Assembly (NCBI RefSeq): GCF_013389455.1
Contig: NZ_CP058278.1
Span: forward strand, 2,480,001 to 2,544,000
DNA from: Flavobacterium inviolabile
Lineage (GTDB): Bacteria; Bacteroidota; Bacteroidia; Flavobacteriales; Flavobacteriaceae
DNA: 64,000 bases
Direction: 5' to 3'
In this document: in pieces, positions 63,777 to 64,000 of the stretch
How positions within the stretch are numbered: the first letter of the stretch is position 1
Layout: each line of letters opens with the position of its first letter
Position numbers and translations under genes: made by a program
The notes under the pieces: model-generated
What the model was told of the DNA's origin: nothing
Database searches by the model: none
What the model saw: the letters and a program-made list of their open reading frames with translations, nothing else

Positions 63777-63804
63777 AAAAGACAACTTTTAAAAGTTGTC
63801 TTTT
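63777..63804 (-). terminator. Terminator of the DUF4249 gene
   Basis: A perfect 28-nt palindrome (AAAAGACAACTTTT followed by its reverse complement) 6 bp beyond the DUF4249 stop, with T-rich end on the minus strand. Confidence 0.75.
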
Positions 63805-63809
63805 CAGGT

Positions 63810-64000
63810 TTATTCTACCGTATAATCCAGTTCGGATACTTCCGAGAGGCTGAAATAGCCTAGCGGATAATTAGTCAGGTTGTTCTGGTTGATCACGTTT
63901 CCGCGAACGGTTGCCGGTGGTGTCTGAAACGGACCGCCGCCACCGCCGTTGGCAACACTGATTAAAATGCTCATATAGTTGAAATACTGTTTTGAAATAC
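63810..64000 (-). CDS. DUF4249-like protein, C-terminus only (cut by window edge)
   Basis: The reading frame is open to the window edge, so only the last 63 codons or so are seen. The sequence FQTPPATVRGNVINQNN followed by YPLGYFSLSEV is typical of the C-terminus of DUF4249 lipoproteins of Bacteroidota, which often accompany TonB-dependent receptors. It ends with TAA at 63810-63812 and is followed by a terminator. A TonB-dependent receptor would be expected upstream on the same strand, outside the window. Confidence 0.65.
   Translation of the reverse strand, partial: ISKQYFNYMSILISVANGGGGGPFQTPPATVRGNVINQNNLTNYPLGYFSLSEVSELDYTVE

Overview
The window reads as chromosomal DNA of a Bacteroidota bacterium, most likely Flavobacteriaceae (Flavobacterium-like). 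The evidence is internal: moderately AT-rich genes, many promoters of the Bacteroidota -7 type (TAnnTTTG), few strong Shine-Dalgarno sites, a type IX secretion C-terminal domain, a DUF4249 C-terminus, a fused CcoN-CcoO oxidase and a Bacteroidota-sized YidC. Genus cannot be fixed from this alone. No tRNA, rRNA, CRISPR array, insertion sequence, integrase or prophage gene was recognised; this is mostly core genome with a few accessory modules.

Layout. 1-4.3 kb: end of a hydroxamate siderophore operon (NIS synthetase fused to an acyltransferase and cut by the window edge, amine N-hydroxylase, MATE exporter). 4.3-8.5 kb, minus strand: Fic protein, ClC channel/antiporter, AlkD-like glycosylase, AcpH-like phosphodiesterase. 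8.5-11.1 kb: acyltransferase-3 protein and GlmM. 11.1-17.6 kb, minus strand: orphan metallopeptidase-like protein, two GNATs, SDR, 5'(3')-deoxyribonucleotidase, agmatine deiminase family, VOC protein, AraC regulator. 17.6-24.6 kb: an exported peptide-deformylase homologue, then porin, DASS carrier and succinate dehydrogenase/fumarate reductase CAB. 24.7-41.9 kb: class-V aminotransferase, lysophospholipid acyltransferase, rhomboid, SIMPL, GuaA, LysM x4-binding-protein fusion, OsmC, DUF805, DUF3820, PyrG, YidC, YwqK-like, MnmA, T9SS subtilisin, nitronate monooxygenase.

41.9-54.4 kb is a low-oxygen respiration island: Crp/Fnr regulator, CcoI copper ATPase, CcoS, CcoNO, CcoQ, CcoP, CcoG, FixH, a TauE/SafE-like protein, and after a short interruption (UDG, XRE regulator, OB-fold membrane protein) HemN. 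Three near-identical palindromes (ATGAyAAATATCAT) lie before ccoI, ccoS and hemN, all centred the same 29.5 bp upstream of the first base of a -7 box. I read these as operators of the adjacent Crp/Fnr protein. This is the best-supported regulatory finding in the window.

54.5-64 kb: rhodanese lipoprotein with a LytS/LytTR two-component pair, CPA2 antiporter, then a copper module (HMA-AraC fusion regulator, CopA ATPase, small HMA chaperone), and on the minus strand an M28 peptidase lipoprotein, thiamine pyrophosphokinase and the C-terminus of a DUF4249 protein. Two copper P-type ATPases with different jobs (CcoI for oxidase assembly, CopA for detoxification) therefore sit about 15 kb apart. Nothing here is clearly an undescribed system; the more unusual items are the operator set, the HMA-AraC regulator, the exported deformylase homologue, the siderophore fusion and some leader hairpins.
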